Assembly (NCBI GenBank): GCA_015680905.1
Contig: CM027380.1
Span: 13,906,001-13,970,000 of the forward strand
Length of the DNA stretch: 64,000 nt
Reading direction: 5' to 3'
DNA from: Coptis chinensis
Lineage: Eukaryota; Streptophyta; Magnoliopsida; Ranunculales; Ranunculaceae
Below, piece by piece: positions 13,021 through 24,735 of the stretch. The position numbers were made by a program, and so were the translations under genes. The notes beneath the pieces are model-generated. The model did no database searches. It was given only the letters and a program-made list of their open reading frames with translations, and had not been told where the DNA came from. The stretch's first letter is position 1. Every line of letters starts with the position of its first letter.

Positions 13021-13770
13021 TGATGTATACAGATAAAAGAAAACAATAGAAGACAAGGACGAGAATAACAGTAATAACCAAGGCGGATTTAGTCGTGTCT
13101 TAAGGAAAGATTTAAGCCCCTTCCAATGGTGAAAAGGCAGCAATTGAATGGCGTCTTCCTCCACAGGATTCAATGGTTAACAGCGATCGACTTTGCACTA
13201 GAAACGGACTACCCTCTAGAACAGCAATATAACTCTCTCTGGCGGCTGACAGGAAGAAGAGAAGAAGAATATGGGTGTGTTACTGTTTTTGTGAAGTGGG
13301 ATGATGGGTTTATAATAATCACGATTTCTGTTTCTGTCTTTCTCTTTCTGAAAAGGGTTGAATACGCTGGTTTATGGAGACAGCAGCAGCAGGACGATTT
13401 CTGGCTCTCTCTACGATGGGAGAAGGAAACCTCTCAAAGTCGGTTTCACAAAACCAACTTGAAGTAGAACTCTAGCAAACCGAAACTTGCTGCAACACCA
13501 AAAAACCAGTTTAGGGAATTGATAATCCACTACCCACTAGATAACCCAGCCCAAGCCCGACCCACCGACTTCGGTTCGGTCGGTTCGTTTATGGGGGGCG
13601 GGCGATGTGGCTTTGGGTGAGTCCTCCCTCCTAACACAAAAGCCTTTGTACCCAAAGGGCACGCCCTTATGTTAGAGGTTCACCTCAAATACCTCACTTC
13701 CTAGTGGTGGTTCATCAATGTGGGACTAAACAATACACAAGTATTTGAAATACACATGAAGATTCCAACA
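13021..13770 (-). repeat. Right LTR (5' LTR) of the 7.6-13.8 kb Copia
   Basis: It is homologous to 7630-8410 over its whole length with several short length differences (750 versus 781 bases). It is followed by the GATAC target duplication. The gag start lies about 20 bases inside its inner edge. Confidence 0.9.
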
Positions 13771-13775
13771 GATAC

Positions 13776-14039
13776 ATGGTACTGGACCACCACAGTAATT
13801 CCCTTCATCCTCTCTCCTGTATTGTACATGTCGTCCTCTCTCTAGACTTCGTAAGATCTGTAAATCCATAACTGTTTTAGAGTTTGAGCTTTCTAACCAA
13901 AGCACAAAAAGAAAACAAATAAAAGAATCCCTTCGTTACACAAATTATTAAGTCTTAACACCTTCACACTCTATAAAACAAACCACAATAATAAACAAAT
14001 AACAACATAAACCCAAAACATAATATCCATATTGTATAC
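13776..14039. other. Short intergenic stretch, nothing seen
   Basis: AT-rich sequence between the Copia target site and the first LTR-like fragment. I see no gene or repeat structure. Confidence 0.4.
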
Positions 14040-14658
14040 TGTGTACATATTTTAATAAATAAATATGTAAGATGTGGCAACATCTTCTTAATTCTCAGGT
14101 ATGGTATTAGTGTGGGTAAGAAGTACTAGAACACACTTTAAAGTCAAAGTCCTAACTAACTCACTTCCCAGGTTCGGAAGTGAAATAAAAAGAGGATCGG
14201 AGATTCGAAATTGTTTGAACAATAGGCTCAGAGAACTGGAGGTTCGAAACTGGTTGGAGTCGTAAGTTTGGAGAACTATTTCTTAACTAGGAACTCCCAA
14301 TCCGGAACTACTTAGTTCGGAACTCCAACTCCCAATCTGAACTATTGAGTTAGGAAACATGAGCTTCTAGAAAAGTCTGGATAAAACTTAACAAGAGATT
14401 ATTTCATAGTTAAACAATAATTACTTATCTCACAAGTAGTTATGGGAAACTTAATCATATCTATTCTTATAAATATGATAGTTGAACTACGCTTTGAGTT
14501 TGATTCCTCTTCAGAGAATACGTAGGCAACCATTAAAGATTGTGGTTCAACTCATCATTTTCTAGATCTCTTCTTCTTCTTAATCCAATACTTCTCATTG
14601 TTCTTTGGTCATCAACAAAATATTTGTCTTTCTAGATTAGGAAAAATCATCACACACT
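14040..14658 (+). repeat. LTR-like fragment, plus orientation
   Basis: It starts TGTGTACATAT and ends near ATCATCACACA. Its full length is found again in inverted orientation at 17,683-18,342. The stretch AATACGTAGGCAACC followed by GGTTCAACTCATC resembles the 3' part of the LTR before the Gypsy remains at 20.1 kb (GATACGTAGGCAGCC, GGTTCAACC), which is the basis for calling it a Gypsy-type LTR. No target duplication is visible. Confidence 0.65.
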
Positions 14659-15708
14659 ATGTATAAGCTAGAATAAAATATAAATCATAGTGATGTGATA
14701 TGATCCTTCGTATATGGTAATAAAGTTTTTGAAGTTTTTAATCAACTTCAACTAATCAAACACCAATTATTCTACAACCTACAAAACACCATATCATATT
14801 TTTTAGTCTCATATACAGTACTTCTTATTGATTCATAAAATACATCATATCGGCACATAGAACCTAAGAATGAAATTTCTGAATTTTATTGTCTTACAAA
14901 TTTTAGCCAAATTATTAATTAAATACATTAACCAAAGTTGAGATTGAGAAAACCTATTATTTAAATAACGTGATAATTAATTTATCACGTATTAATTTAG
15001 GAAGATTATACTGTAACAAAGAATTTAAAAGAGTAATCAAACTGACCCTTTAGCCCGGCCCTCAATTCTCTAACGAGAGAGCTGAGGTGAGGGTTAAGGC
15101 TTCATAATTTTAGCATTGGCCCTCATAAGCCCGCCCCTCACTACATAAGAGAGTTGGGCTGGCCTGACCCGTTTTACATCCCTAACGCAAATGTTGGTAT
15201 TTAGCATATTGACAATTTTACCCTTATAGAGTTTTGTATAAACCCCTCAAATTTGAGGATCGAATTCTATTTAAACCAAATTTGTACAATATCGTCAAAT
15301 TGAGAAGAAAATTACTAATGAGGAAGAATATGTTTCTCCCATACTTTGGTCTTATTGAATTAGCATAAGTTTTGTTGTTAGATCTCCATTTTATGGTGGT
15401 TAAGGAACTTTATAAAAATTCAAAGGTCCTCCTTCCACTAATTGACTTGCAAAGATGCATTGACAACACATAGTCAAACCCACCAGAGTGGGTGGTCGTT
15501 CAGTCGATTTTTTCACATTGTTCTTCCTCCTTCGTCTTCATCTTCTTTGTTTAGACTAAACTTGATAAATTTGGTAATTTCAAATTCAATGTCTAAATTT
15601 GGGGGCTTTATACATTTTATAAGGGCAATATTTACATTATATAAATTGCTAAATTGAAAGAGTTTGGTGTGTGTGTGTGTGTATTATTGGGGAGGGATCA
15701 AATCTTAG
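14659..15708. other. Intergenic, no gene seen
   Basis: AT-rich sequence with a GC-richer patch near 15,045-15,190 that reads like degenerate hAT-type filler (AGCCCGGCCCTCA ... GACCCGTTTTACATCCCTAA), and a short GT run near 15,668-15,682. No coding region can be supported. Confidence 0.4.
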
Positions 15709-15713
15709 CTATA

Positions 15714-17058
15714 TGATAAGAGCCCAAAACTGTAGTTTTAACCTCTTTAACAATATTGCTTTAGACCAATTATGTGATTAATAAGTAAGAGTTAGTATTG
15801 TTATCGTGTTTTTGTGTATTTCAGGCTTCGAAGTTGAATAAATGTCAATTCGTTACTAAGTAGGCGTTAAAAGGAGCTAAAGTGATTGCTATGAAAGTTC
15901 TATGAAGAAATCCCAAGCTTCAAGGAGAAAAAGCCCTTAAAAAGCCAAACTCAAAGCTGTTAAGTGAAAGTCAAACCGAATTAGAAAGCTGAAGAAAAGT
16001 CAATAGAACTTCAAAATGTCATATCTTTGGACTCAGGCCTCAAAATTAGGCCCATTTTATATCAAAATGACCGGCTCAGAAAGCTCTTTCCAATGGTCTA
16101 AGTCTTGACTCGATCAGAGCAGTATAAGTTGGTGAAATCGCGTACTACAGTAACACTACCAGAATTAGAAGTCTTGGATTTACCCAATTGGGTTATGGAC
16201 TTGATTTATGAGTCCATAACCTAGTCTAAAAGCCCATGCATGAAATTGTAACCTAACCCTCTCATATATAAAGAGGGTTAAGGCTAAAACAAAGAAAATG
16301 GCTACTCCCTCTTTAGTTTAGAATAATTTAGGGTTTTCTCTCTCTCTCTCTCCTTTTGTAGTTTAGTTTAGGTTAGAATAATTTAGTTTGTAGCATCCAT
16401 TAAATCCTTCAATAAAAACCCTTAGTTTAATATTCAATTATTGTCTCTTTAATTTAATGTCTTCATCTTATTGTTTTGATATTATTCATCCAATGAAACT
16501 AGGCTAAAAACTCCATTAGAGGAGGTTAAAGAAGTTATGTGAGGATGATTGCTTGTTAGAATAGTTGTTATTTAGAATAGAATTTCAAGTTCATTATTAT
16601 GAGTGTTTAGAGATAAACCTCATAATGATGAACTAGAGTTTAGAGCCACCATCAAAGAGATTTGTGGTGGAGCTAAACTTTCATGCTAGTGGAACCTTGA
16701 TACGAGAGGACTTGGTATTCACTAGGGATCAATATTCGATTCGATGACTAACTAATAGCCAATCGAATTGCGAGGTGGAATTTCCCCTCTCTAATTATTC
16801 TTCTCATCATTATAAACACTGTTTTAGCTTCTTAAAATTATTGTTTTCATATTATTATAATTACTCTCATTATTGTTCCTTTTATTTGATTAGTTGAATT
16901 TTATTTATGTCTTGATAGTTTATGAGTGGAACGAATCCGTACTCTTTATATTACTTCATTATTTGAGAGTAGGAATATTAATTAAACACTTATTTAGTTA
17001 ATTGATTATTTGTGTTTATGCATAGATAGTTAATTTACACGTAAATTTATCTTTATCA
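15714..17058 (+). mobile_element. Solo LTR of a Gypsy (Athila-like) element
   Basis: The segment starts TGATAAG and ends TTTATCA, with a 5-bp target duplication CTATA at 15,709-15,713 and 17,059-17,063. Its opening, TGATAAGAGCCCAAAACTG, is similar in form to the start of the Athila-like LTR at 46,257 (TGATAAGTGCTCAAAAAG). A TATATAAAGAGGG motif near 16,262 and a following CT-rich leader fit an LTR promoter. There is no internal region, so it is a solo LTR left by recombination between two LTRs. Confidence 0.8.
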
Positions 17059-17308
17059 CTATATACTTAAAAAATTCCGGCTCCCACCTACAGTACTACA
17101 ATAGTATTTTAATTTTTTTACGTATGACTCTGAGTCATTTTTTCTGGACCATTTTACCCTTACTATTTGCGTTTAGGGGATCAAATCTTAGCTATATACT
17201 TAAAAAATTCCGTCTCCCACCTACAGTACTACAATAGTATTTTAATTTTTTTACGTATGACTCTAAGTCATTTTTTCTGGACCATTTTACCCCCCATTAT
17301 TTGCGTTT
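17059..17308 (+). repeat. Direct repeat of about 130 bases, first unit split by the solo LTR
   Basis: The stretch CTATATACTTAAAAAATTCC ... GGACCATTTTACCC ... TTTGCGTTT occurs at 17,059-17,175 and again at 17,176-17,308 with very few differences. The head of the first unit (GGGATCAAATCTTAGCTATA) lies at about 15,693-15,713, on the other side of the solo LTR. The LTR therefore landed inside the first unit. Confidence 0.85.
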
Positions 17309-17682
17309 GTTAGATGACTTTGCCCTTGATTTATGCCTGCAAAAGATGTCTATACCCTTTCCCCCATCTTATTTTCTCATTTCACATTTTCACTTTAGAA
17401 ATTCCACTATTCTTCCAATTCTGATTATCGGCTCCTCACCAAAATCTTCTTCAATCGCTTTAAATATCTCTTAACTTTGAATTTTTTTTGCTCTCCATTA
17501 GAAGTTCTTATTTTTCTGTGTCGAGCTTCTATTGTTTTTTGTTTAATGGACAAATTTCACCCAATCTTTTCTTCCAACAAGTTTAGCTTGCCCGGAAATT
17601 TCGATTATCGAATCCGTCATTTCAATCTTCCTCCTTTAATTTTTATTCTGCTTGAAAATAATGGACAATTTTCATTTTGGTA
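17309..17682. other. Intergenic, nothing seen
   Basis: AT-rich sequence with one short open frame (17,477-17,704) that runs into the LTR-like fragment. It has no recognisable domain. Confidence 0.4.
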
Positions 17683-18342
17683 TGTGTGTGATGATTTTTC
17701 CTAATCTAAAAACACAAATATTTTGTTGATGATCAAAGAACAATGAGAAGTATTGGATCAAGAAGAAGAAGAGATCTAGAAGATGATGAGTTGAACCACG
17801 TTCTTTAATGGCGGCCTACGTATCTTGTGAAGAGGAATCAAACTCAAAGCGTAGTTCAACTATTATATTTATAATAATAGATTAAGTTTCCCATAATTAC
17901 TTGTTAATTCAGTAATTAGTGTTTAACTAGGAAACAATCTCTTGTTAAGTCTTATCAAGACTTTTCGATCTAGAAGCTCATGTTTCCCAAGTCAATAAGT
18001 CTCCTTTATTGACTTGAACAACAAGGAAACATGTTCAGGTTCGGATTGGGAGTTGGAGTTCCGAACTTAGTAGTTCCAGATTTGGTGTTCATATATAGTA
18101 AGGAGTTGGTTCTCCGAGCCTACTACTCTAACCAGTTTCGAACCTCCAGTTCTCCGAGCCTACTACTCCAACCAATTTCGAGCCTTCTTTTCTTATTTTA
18201 CTTTTGAACCTAGGAAGTAAGTTAGTCAGGATTTTGACCTAAAATGTGTCCTGGTACTTCCTACCCACACCAAGACCAGATCCGAGTCTTAAGAAGATGT
18301 TGTCACATGTCACGTATCTATTTGTTAAAAATATGTACACAC
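17683..18342 (-). repeat. LTR-like fragment, minus orientation, inverted partner of 14,040-14,658
   Basis: Its reverse complement matches 14,040-14,658 along its length, including the TGTGTACATAT and ATCATCACACA ends. The two arms enclose about 3.0 kb containing the solo LTR and the split direct repeat. Internal GGAGTTCCGAAC-type motifs are the same as those expanded in the minisatellite that follows. Confidence 0.65.
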
Positions 18343-18589
18343 AAATGCCCCTCTTTTTTCTTCATGGGTTGTAACTCAAACCCTTGAGTAAAAAGGGTAA
18401 AAGTGTAGGTACACGTTGCCATACGAAGCTGTGTAAACAATAGTGCAATGTGCCTCTCTTTTCTTTTTGAAATTTATCGGCAAAATTTCACATTACTTCA
18501 GCGCAAGGAATTGTAAATCCGGACCTGCCATAACCATGCCCTGAACCTTGCATATTAGGCCGAACTTTGCATATTATGTACTTGGTGAA

Positions 18590-19260
18590 ATCCAGACCTG
18601 CCATGCCTTGTGATGATCCGGACTTGGACAATTAAGTTACGAACGTGGAATTCATGGCTAGCTAGGAAGTGGAGTTCCGAACTACTTGGACAAGTTCCGA
18701 ACATGGGGTTCCTGCTGACTAGGTTTCAAACGTTGAGTTCCTGACTAGCTAGGAAGTGAAGTTCCGAACTTGGACTTTCCATAGAGGAAGTTGAGTTCTT
18801 TACTAGCTAGAAAGTGGAGCTCCGAACTTGAACTTCTTATAGAGGAAGTTAAGTTCTGAGCTTGGAGTTCCTGACTAGCTAGGAAGTGGAATTTGAACTT
18901 GGAAAAGTTCCGAACTAGAGTTCCAAGTTTGGACAAGTTCCAAACTAGCGAGGAAACTTAGACAAGTTTCGAACGTGGAGTTCATGACTAGCTAGGAAGT
19001 GGAGTTCTGAACTTGGACAAGTTCCGAACATGGAGTTCCGAGTTTGGACAAGTTCCAAACTAGTGAGGAAACTTAGACAAGTTTCGAACGTGGAGTTCAT
19101 GACTAGCTAGGAAGTGCAGTTCCAAACTTGGACAAGTTCCGAAAATGGAGTTCCTCACTAGCTAAGAAGTAGTGGAGTTTCAAACTTGGACAAGTTCCGA
19201 ACGTGTATTTCCGAACTTGGAGTTCCTGACTAAGAAGTGGAGTTTCTGTCCTGCAATACT
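18590..19260 (+). repeat. GTTCCGAAC / CTAGCTAGGAAGTGGAG minisatellite
   Basis: The tract is made of short variants of GGAGTTCCTGACTAGCTAGG and TTCCGAACTTGGACAAG in irregular order. A longer unit of about 115 bases (ACAAGTTTCGAACGTGGAG ... GAGGAAACTTAG) is repeated once, with GTTCATGACTAGCTAGG at about 18,980 and 19,095. The motifs derive from the LTR family next to it. Confidence 0.8.
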
Positions 19261-20097
19261 AGCTAGTCAATTTCGAAGATCTAGCAACTCCTCTTGTAGT
19301 TCCACTTCCATTCCATAGGAAGTGTGTTGATCTGGAAGTGAGCTCAAAGTATGTTCTGGTACTTCTTACCCATACTTACACGTTATCCAATTACTACAGA
19401 AGTGTTGTCACGTGTTATCCAATTTCTCGTCACTAACTAAATGACACGTGGGAGGAAAATGACCCAAAACTATAGATGTCCAGAATGAGACGAGAGCCAT
19501 CAGATCAGTTCCATGAATAAATGATCTCATGTTTATCACGAGCATTTAGTAAGCATGTGTCAGGCACGTGACTAATTGCCTCTACCCACAACAGTTCTCC
19601 AAGTCGTTAGGAACTGATATGGACAGTTCCTAAACAGAAGGAAACTGAAGAAGGCGATCTTTGATGATAAGGAAGGAATCGTAATAACATATCTTAAGAG
19701 TTACCTTTTATAGATATAATCTTCCCATATACGATGGGATATTATGATTAACAAGGAAACCTACCTCTAATAAGATATGGTCTAGATTCAGACTTCCATA
19801 AGAAGAGGATTCCCAATAGGAAGGTAGAGTCTAAAGATAGAAGGGAACTTGCCAGCGGTGAGGTTAACCCTAACCCTAGAACTCTCAAAGCTCTTCCTAT
19901 ATAAACCATAGGAATTCGCTCTTAGGAACTACGCAAAATAGGGTATGATTCTTCTAAATAAACAAAGAGATACGTAGGCAGCCGCCAGGTGGTTCAACCC
20001 TGAACTCAAAATCATCTCATCCCTTCTCTATTAAGAAAGAGGTTCCTAATCACAAGGCACAGAGGAAGATCAGGGGATACTCAAAAAATCCCCTACA
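19261..20097 (+). repeat. LTR-like sequence before the Gypsy remains
   Basis: A patch at about 19,350-19,420 (GTTCTGGTACTTCTTACCCATAC, GTGTTGTCACGTG) resembles the edge of the inverted LTR-like fragment at 18,245-18,310. The right part carries GATACGTAGGCAGCC and GGTTCAACC, as in the fragment at 14,040. It ends TCCCCTACA at 20,097, followed by TTAGTGCCGTCTATGGGGG, which has the form of the primer-binding region seen after plant Gypsy LTRs. The left boundary is not clear. Confidence 0.55.
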
Positions 20098-23000
20098 TCT
20101 TTTAGTGCCGTCTATGGGGGTGATAGTAGGTAGATATTCGTTTCGAACGACTGATTTAGTTTAAAAACCCTTACTGTTGTGATGGCAGGAGCAAAGAAAG
20201 CAAAGGGTGGCGCTACCACCCGCAACATCGCCGTCAGAGAAGAAGAGCATGAGATGCCTTAAAGTGGGGAGAATGTCGATCACCATGATATGAGTAATCC
20301 CCTTCAAGGACTGGTAACCAACACCGACGGACCAGTTGCTCCCGATGTAGGCCCTAGAAATGATGCTCAAGGAGAGCGCCAAAATTATGAGAATGCTTTT
20401 CTTACCAACCCAGAGTCTGTTCAGGCAAGCCAGGCGGTACAGGCTCTGGAACACCAAAGAAGCAACCTTGAGCGAGAGGTATAGCTACTGAGGCATTTGT
20501 ATCAATCTGATACAGGGAAAGAGCCGCTCATCGATCTCGATGGAGACGGTCTTCCAGAGGGCGGTCGAGCTAGGAACCTAGGGTGTAGGGATCTAGTTCG
20601 GCATGAACCATCAGAATCAGAGTATAGTAATTCGGATGAGAACTCGGATACAACATCAAAATCAAAGTCAACTGACCAGGAACGTGATGTCAACCTCCGA
20701 CACCGAAAAAGAATCCAGAATAAGAGACTTACTATCAAAGAAAGCGCATGGGAGACTGAGAAAAACAACCTGATTCGTCAGATGCATAGGATGACCGGTA
20801 AAGGAAGAAAAATGCAAGACTCCCTTGTTCAATCCACTATAATGCGGGCAGGCAAATCTCCTTTCGCATCATAAGTAATGAGAATGCCCTATCCCCGCAG
20901 TTACAGACAACCGAAGTTCAGTATCTTCAGTGGCAAGTCAAATCCGGTGGATCACGTATTCAGATATCATGCCACCATGGGACAATATGAAAGGTATGAC
21001 CACGTCATGTGTCAAGAGTTCAAAGCTTCCATGTCTGGATCTACACGTACTCCAGTGGTATCACAGGTTACCTGAGCGGCAGAACAGGTCCTCAGAAGAA
21101 CTGTTTAGGACCTTCATAGACAGGTACTCATGCAACAAGCACCAACCAAAATGGATCTATGCATTGTTCAACATCAAGAAAAAAGACGGAGAGGCATTGA
21201 GGTCATACATGCAACGGTTTATGGAAATTTCAATCCATATAAAGTCCTGTGATGAACAGACTGCTATAATAGCTTTCAAACAAGGGTTGGATCGGATGAA
21301 AACAACGCCTTATTCGGGCCCCTCTCCAGGAAACCACCCCGTGATTTGGAGGAACTCCTAAACAGGGTTGAAACTCATGCAGGGTGGGAAGAAGATATCC
21401 TGAAAAGATGTCAGGAAGCAAAGAAGACTAATTGGACAACCACTGTGGTCCCCCGAGAGGGGAACGAGAACTTTTCACCTCAAAAGCCAAAAAGGGACCG
21501 TCATCGTGGTCGCCAAAGGGCTGAATCCCCATCTAAGGGACGAATGCCCAGATGGCAGTACCAAAATGTAGCCAGGAATGGAGATGGAAAATCACAAAAG
21601 AAACCACGAATGGAATGAGTTGAAGAAGCTCTTCCCTCGATGGACAGAAACTTCGCCTCTCTGAACAAAATGCCAGACGAGGTCCTAGACTCGATCAAGA
21701 ACCAGAGCTACCTCAAATGGCCAGCTCCACTCAAGCCAGGCTCCCTGGGTACTAGATACCAGAGGACCTACTGCAAGTTCCACAAGAGTAAGGGTAATAA
21801 TACTAGAGCCTGTAGGACCCTAAAGAATGAATTACAGGACCTGATTGAAAGGGTATTTGAAGTAGTTTGTAGCACACGAGCAGGTGAATGCAATACAACC
21901 TGAGGAGATCAGCACATCAGTTCAGGATCCCCCAGGTACTAGACCACTCAATGGCTAGCTCCAGATAAACGTGATTTCAGGAAAGGCAAGCAAACGAAGT
22001 GGGCAGGCCACAAAAAAAGGTGCGCAATACAAAATGCACGTGGCCAACCAAATGAGGATCATGAACAACGAATTAACTATAGATTGTGCTCAACTCAACA
22101 CGTTACCCCACAAAGATCTACTAATCCTTTTCACTGAGGCCGATTGTCTTAGTATCCAAAGTCCACATAAGAATCCACTGGTTCTTACACTTCCTTTCAG
22201 AGATTACGATTTGCATCGCATATTGGTTGATCTAGGAAGTTCAACATATGTGTTATACTATGACGCATTCAAAAAACTGTAGATTCTTGACTCTGAGATG
22301 GTCGCCACCAACTCCAACCTATATGGATTCAGTGGAGACAAAGCTCTAACAAATGGGGAGGTCTAGCTACCCGTAGCTACTGGTCCGATAACCCTCATCA
22401 TAAATTTTATTGTGGTAAAATCTAATACACCCTATCATATGATCTTGGGTAGGATCTGGCTGAACAGACTCCACGCTGTTCCCAACCTATCACCAGCGTC
22501 TAAAATTCCCACATAATGGGAAAATTGAAACAATCAGAGGAGATCAGGTAGCTGCCAACAAATGCTATGCTCTGGCGACAAAGTAGTCCCCACTCCCTTT
22601 TGAACCAATGGAGGTGGGGCAACCCGCCAAATAGCAATTACAGTTGGATACCCCTCTCCCAGACCTGGTCCCAAGAGAGAGGGAGGATCCCCCCTCACTG
22701 GAGCCATTAGAGGAAGTGGAAATTGTGAGAGGAAGCTTGCCCAAAACCACTTTTATCGGCACCTTATTGAGTTTTGAAGAGCGTCAGGCTCTAATACACT
22801 TCCTTCGAGAAAACAAAGACGTGTTTGCTTGGCCATTCGAAGAAATGCCAGGAATTGACCCCCATATGGCATGCCACCGGCTCAATGTCCGCAATGATGC
22901 AGTAGTAGTCAAATAGAAACTGAGAAAAATAAGTGCTGACAGATCCAAAGCAGTAAAAGCCGAAGTTGAAAAGCTAAAGGCAACTAATTTTATTAGGGAA

Positions 23001-23775
23001 ATCAATTTCCCCACCTGAATTTCTAATATTATCCCAGTACGTAAAAAGAATGGGTCATGGAGAATCTGTATCGACTTCACAGATCTGAATCACGTGTGTC
23101 CAAAAGACAGTTACCCTCTACCACGGATTGAAAAATTGGTGGATTCGACAGCTGGACATGAATTGTTATCCTTCACAGATGGGTCCTCTGGCTACGACCA
23201 GATCCCATTACATGAGGAAGACCACAAGCATGCTAGTTTCACAACCGAGGATGGCCTGTACTGTTATCAGGTCATGCCGTTCGAACTGAAAAATACGGGA
23301 GCCACATACCAACGTTTAGTAAACAAAATGTTTGAGGGATTGATAGGCGACATTATGGAGGTGTATTTATATGATCTCTTGATCAAAAGCCTAAGACGAA
23401 GAGATCATCTCTCCCACTTGGAACGTGCATTTGACATTTTCTGAGACTATCGCATGAAACTCAACCCGGCAAAATGTGCTTTTGCTGTCTCATCAGGAAA
23501 GTTTTTAGGGTATATAGTTACTAAGCGAAGAATTGAGGCAAACCCATATCGGATCAGGAAATCATAGAAATGCCTTCACCTAAAAACATGAAAGAGGTTC
23601 AAAAGGTTACAAGCAAGTTAGCGACTCTCGAGCGAGGTTCATCTCCAAGAGTTCGGATAAGTGCAAACCTTTGTTTTAATTACTATGAAAAATACCTCAT
23701 TTGCATGGACAAAAGAATGCCAAAAAGCATTCGATCAACTCAAAACGAACCTAATTTCCCTCCCACGTGTCATTT
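20098..23775 (+). mobile_element. Ty3/Gypsy internal region fossil (gag, protease, reverse transcriptase)
   Basis: Reading plus strand: a gag-like region at about 20,180-21,620 (motifs YPRSYRQPKFSIFSGKSNP and FNIKKKDGEALRSYMQRF), a zinc-knuckle-like CKFHKSKG...C segment near 21,770, an aspartic protease core ILVDLGSS near 22,225, and a reverse transcriptase at about 22,640-23,560 with KDSYPLPRIEKLVD and a worn catalytic loop. RNase H and integrase are absent, so the element is 3'-truncated near 23,775. It is broken in about ten or more places. The part from 21,744 on is repeated from 47,878. Confidence 0.85.
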
Positions 23776-24027
23776 AGTTAGTGACGGAAATCTCCCTACT
23801 GAGATGCCCCCTCTCGTGTCATCTAGCACACGGGCGCAGGCGACACTACTTTTGGTGCGAGAATCTTTTTCTTAAAGCGGTTGTCGAGGCGCTTATGGGC
23901 TCAATTAATTAAGGCTTCTGAAAAGACGGCTCGAACAGATACGCCGTTTCCCGAAAAAGAGAATGATGGCAGTTCTATCCCGAAAAGACGCAATACTTGG
24001 GCTAATCGTAATCGTCCATCTTATCTG

Positions 24028-24035
24028 TATATAAA
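24028..24035 (+). promoter_or_regulatory. TATA box candidate before the gypsy-type transposon domain ORF
   Basis: TATATAAA lies about 118 bases before the ATG at 24,153, with a CT-rich leader following (AGAGAGCCCTCATTATCTCTC). The same motif is at 50,170-50,177 in the second block. The arrangement looks like a retroelement promoter and leader. Confidence 0.45.
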
Positions 24036-24152
24036 GGATCTAGTAAGAGAGCCCTCATTATCTCTCCCGCTATCTTTTCCCTGTATACTGATGACCCCTT
24101 GATCTCCCATTAGGGTTTAACCAAAACTCCAAATTTTCTTTCTTTTCTGATC

Positions 24153-24723
24153 ATGAATCTTAACTGGTCACTTATAAACTTTAGGGATCTTTCCTACCTA
24201 GAACTGATCCAAGAGAAATTTCATATCCCTGCTAATATTGGTCTTAAGTGGGGGAGATTGTCTGATGAGTTGGCCTACAAAGAAGTAGTGCTCATCATAA
24301 TCGATCAACTTAGGGCCGGACTCACTCTTTCCCTCCACCCACTGTTAAGAGAATGTCTGATCCACTTCAATCTTGCTCTTGGTCAAGCGGCACCCCGCTC
24401 CTATTCTGGAGCTGTTATGTACTCTGCCATACTGACAAAGAAACATGGATTCGTTCTAAATCGTTGGGTGTTTGGATATTTTTATGAGGTCCACCGCGAT
24501 TCGGGACCAATCTTACTACTACCTCATGACCCGAGAGACAAGAATTCTCCTATCATAATTTTCGAGGGAAAGCAGAGTGGCGAGGGTTGGTGATCACCAC
24601 CGCCGAAAGTGTTGGGTCTTTGCATGGGATGTTTGTCCTCTAGATGCCGATGGTGAGCCAGTGGGGATTCCTGTTCCCAGAAAATACACTCATGTTCCAA
24701 CCAATAAGTCTATTTTCTCATGA
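24153..24723 (+). mobile_element. Fossil ORF with plant 'putative gypsy-type transposon' domain, first block
   Basis: The reading begins MNLNWSLINFRDLSYLELI and includes the family-like pattern of a proposed N-terminal helix, a loop, and LTLSLHPLLRECLIHFNLA, which resembles the plant domain listed as Transposase_28 / putative gypsy-type transposon (assigned from memory of the family pattern). This domain is found near the gag part of many plant Gypsy elements. The copy here is broken, while its partner at 50,295-50,858 is open along its length. No pol region follows it. Confidence 0.55.
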
Positions 24724-24735
24724 ATTTTACAACCA

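Larger units (their letters stand above)
7630..13770 (-). mobile_element. Copia retrotransposon, both LTRs present, broken inside
   Basis: The element is flanked by a 5-bp target duplication GATAC (7625-7629 and 13771-13775) and bounded by LTRs at 7630-8410 and 13021-13770. On the minus strand the order is gag (about 13001-12528), zinc knuckle CYVCG (about 12200), protease with LDSGATRHVCG (about 12000), integrase (about 11700-10500), reverse transcriptase with YVDDML (about 10440-9800) and RNase H ending NLADPLTKPL (about 9320-9050). This gag-protease-integrase-RT order is Copia. The coding region is interrupted in roughly ten or more places. The LTRs differ by several short gaps and substitutions, so the insertion is old relative to very young elements. 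It is a fossil in intergenic DNA. Confidence 0.92.

Noticed and set aside
20502-20768. Open frame on the minus strand opposite the Gypsy gag region.
   Set aside because: It is the shadow of the gag-like reading on the plus strand; its composition mirrors the acidic and serine-rich gag stretch and it has no domain.
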